From the NCBI GenBank assembly GCA_027073875.1, contig JALTEO010000419.1, forward strand, positions 1-5,121: 5,121 bases of DNA, given 5' to 3'. This document shows, piece by piece, positions 3,836 through 5,121 of the stretch (positions within the stretch are counted from its first letter, which is position 1; every line of letters begins with the position of its first letter). A program made the position numbers and the translations under genes. The DNA is from Bacteroidales bacterium. Lineage in GTDB: Bacteria; Bacteroidota; Bacteroidia; Bacteroidales; JALTDM01. Under the pieces are notes generated by a model. That model was given only the letters and a program-made list of their open reading frames with translations. It was not told the origin of the DNA and searched no databases.

Positions 3836-5086
3836 CTACAATCCGAAAGCAGTCTTAATATCATTGACGCGGTCTAATTTCTCCCAAGTAAACAACTCAA
3901 CATCAATTGTTTTCTTTCCTGAATAATCAGAATCAAAATGTTTTGATACAACTTTATTTTCGCGTCCCATATGTCCATACGAAGCTGTTTCGAGATAAAT
4001 AGGATTCCGCAACTTTAGAGTTTCTTCGATTGCGGCAGGACGCAAGTCAAACAACGACTTAATCTTATTGCCTATCTCATCATCAGTCATATTTACTTTA
4101 GCTGTGCCATAGGTGGTTATAAAGACACCAACCGGTTCAGCAACACCAATGGCATACGATAATTGTACCATCATTTCATCTGCCACACCTGCGGCGACCA
4201 TATTCTTAGCAATATGTCTTGAAGCATAAGCCGCAGAACGATCTACCTTCGAAGGATCTTTTCCCGAGAAGGCACCACCACCGTGAGCACCTTTACCTCC
4301 GTAGGTATCAACAATAATTTTTCTGCCTGTCAGCCCCGAATCACCGTGAGGTCCACCAATCACAAATTTACCTGTTGGATTTACATGATAAGTAATATCA
4401 TCATTAAATAAATTAGCCAGTTTCGGCAAAAGTTTTTTTACGCGAGGCATCAGAATGTTAATCACATCACGGCGAATGGTTTGTTGCATCTCTTCATCAC
4501 CTGCAAACTCATCATGCTGTGTTGAAACCACAATCGTATCAATTCTTACCGGCTTGTTATTATCATCATATTCAACGGTAACCTGCGATTTGGAATCAGG
4601 CCGTAAATACAACATTTCCTTGCCTTCGCGACGAATTTCTGCCAGTTCACGGACCAATAAATGAGCCAATTGTAAAGGCAATGGCATATATTCTTCTGTT
4701 TCGTTTGAAGCATAGCCAAACATCATGCCTTGGTCGCCGGCACCTTGATTCAATTTATTTTCTCTGTCAACACCACGGCGGATATCCTGTGATTGTTCAT
4801 GAATAGCCGAAAGTACACCGCAAGAATTACTTTCAAACATATATTCGCCTTTGGTATAACCGATTTTTTCAATAACTTGTCTTGCAACTTTCTGAACATC
4901 AACATAAGTAGATGAATGAACTTCGCCGGCTAAAACCACCTGACCGGTTGTTACCAGCGTTTCAATAGCTACTTTAGAATCAGCATCGTACGCCAAAAAA
5001 TGATCTAACAGTGCATCCGAAATTTGGTCGGCAACTTTATCAGGATGTCCCTCTGACACAGATTCCGATGTGAATAAATATCCCAT
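3836..5086 (-). CDS. metK: S-adenosylmethionine synthetase (methionine adenosyltransferase)
   Basis: A 416-residue cytoplasmic enzyme (EC 2.5.1.6) that joins methionine and ATP to make S-adenosylmethionine, the main methyl donor, releasing phosphate and pyrophosphate. All signatures are present: FTSESVSEGHPDK (5-17, with His14 and Asp16), the flexible-loop region with Cys89, GAGDQG (115-120, Asp118), DSKSQV with Lys166, GGPHGDSGLTGRK (244-256, Asp249, Arg255, Lys256) and GGGAFSGKDPSKVDRS (269-284, Lys276, Asp277, Lys280). It is about 30 residues longer than the 384-residue E. coli enzyme; the clearest insertion is about 21 residues at 377-397, between GHMGRE and FTWEKLD. That agrees with my recollection of Bacteroidota MetK proteins. 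The ATG at 5086-5084 puts MGYLFTSESV in register with the usual N terminus. It stands alone on its strand, convergent with the channel gene. No SAM riboswitch can be judged because only 35 upstream bases are present. Confidence 0.98.
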   Translation of the reverse strand: MGYLFTSESVSEGHPDKVADQISDALLDHFLAYDADSKVAIETLVTTGQVVLAGEVHSSTYVDVQKVARQVIEKIGYTKGEYMFESNSCGVLSAIHEQSQDIRRGVDRENKLNQGAGDQGMMFGYASNETEEYMPLPLQLAHLLVRELAEIRREGKEMLYLRPDSKSQVTVEYDDNNKPVRIDTIVVSTQHDEFAGDEEMQQTIRRDVINILMPRVKKLLPKLANLFNDDITYHVNPTGKFVIGGPHGDSGLTGRKIIVDTYGGKGAHGGGAFSGKDPSKVDRSAAYASRHIAKNMVAAGVADEMMVQLSYAIGVAEPVGVFITTYGTAKVNMTDDEIGNKIKSLFDLRPAAIEETLKLRNPIYLETASYGHMGRENKVVSKHFDSDYSGKKTIDVELFTWEKLDRVNDIKTAFGL

Positions 5087-5110
5087 ATTCTAAGAATTAA
5101 TTTAATTGTA

Positions 5111-5118
5111 AAAAGATA
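5111..5118 (-). promoter_or_regulatory. Candidate -7 promoter box of metK
   Basis: On the minus strand TATCTTTT (5118-5111) matches TAnnTTTG except for the last base. It lies 24 bases upstream of the metK ATG, close to the spacing seen for the box before the left-edge gene. The -33 region would fall outside the window, so the call cannot be completed. In such AT-rich sequence a near match is weak evidence. Confidence 0.25.
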
Positions 5119-5121
5119 CAA

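Noticed and set aside
3679..3864. 61-codon minus-strand frame containing FRTCFGISFETLKQVQGD
   Set aside because: This is the translation of the dispersed palindrome at 3705-3764, a well-known spurious product, and it overlaps the metK 3' end.
4455..4664. Plus-strand open frame within metK
   Set aside because: Antisense shadow of metK, Ser/Arg-rich with no motif.
5087..5121. SAM riboswitch upstream of metK
   Set aside because: Only 35 bases of upstream DNA are present, too short to contain or exclude one.

Overview
The window looks like chromosomal DNA of a low-G+C member of the Bacteroidota (Bacteroidetes). The evidence is a DUF2851-family protein, a MetK with the extended C-terminal part I associate with this phylum, start codons without Shine-Dalgarno sequences but with AT-rich leaders, and promoter-like TAnnTTTG boxes. 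Spacers carry GTCATTGCGAG-type and CCTGAACTTGTTTCAGG-type dispersed repeats. Genus cannot be told from this window.

Layout. Positions 1-37 hold the first 12 codons of a minus-strand gene running off the left edge, with a TAnnTTTG-type promoter at 68-101. Positions 38-303 are an AT-rich spacer with one 11-bp inverted repeat. A small hypothetical gene (57 aa) lies at 304-477. Positions 478-803 contain no convincing gene, but a 12-bp perfect palindrome (481-492) sits just upstream of a perfect TAnnTTTG box (506-513), followed by a block of higher G+C. Next is a two-gene unit on the plus strand: a DUF2851 protein (804-2081) whose TAA stop overlaps by one base the ATG of a two-transmembrane potassium-channel protein with a cytoplasmic RCK (TrkA-N/TrkA-C) module (2081-3103). 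The right end is metK (S-adenosylmethionine synthetase) on the minus strand (3836-5086), with its start and 35 bases of upstream DNA.

The channel gene and metK converge on a 732-base gene-free interval (3104-3835). It is packed with palindromic sequence of at least four kinds: a GTCATTGCGAG-type repeat, a double hairpin with a CTCCCAAAG stem, a 174-bp segment with 19-bp imperfect terminal inverted repeats and three internal hairpins (MITE-like), and a 60-bp nested palindrome whose two halves differ only in blocks that compensate each other. This is the least ordinary part of the window.

Functionally, the DUF2851 protein and the channel are probably co-transcribed and translationally coupled, but DUF2851 has no established role, so any link to ion transport is inference. 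The channel's selectivity filter reads TVGFQE instead of TVGYGD. MetK is an ordinary housekeeping enzyme with all catalytic motifs present. I see no complete new multigene system here. The best candidates for novelty are the MITE-like segment, the nested palindrome, the filter variant, and a nuclease-like residue pattern in DUF2851.
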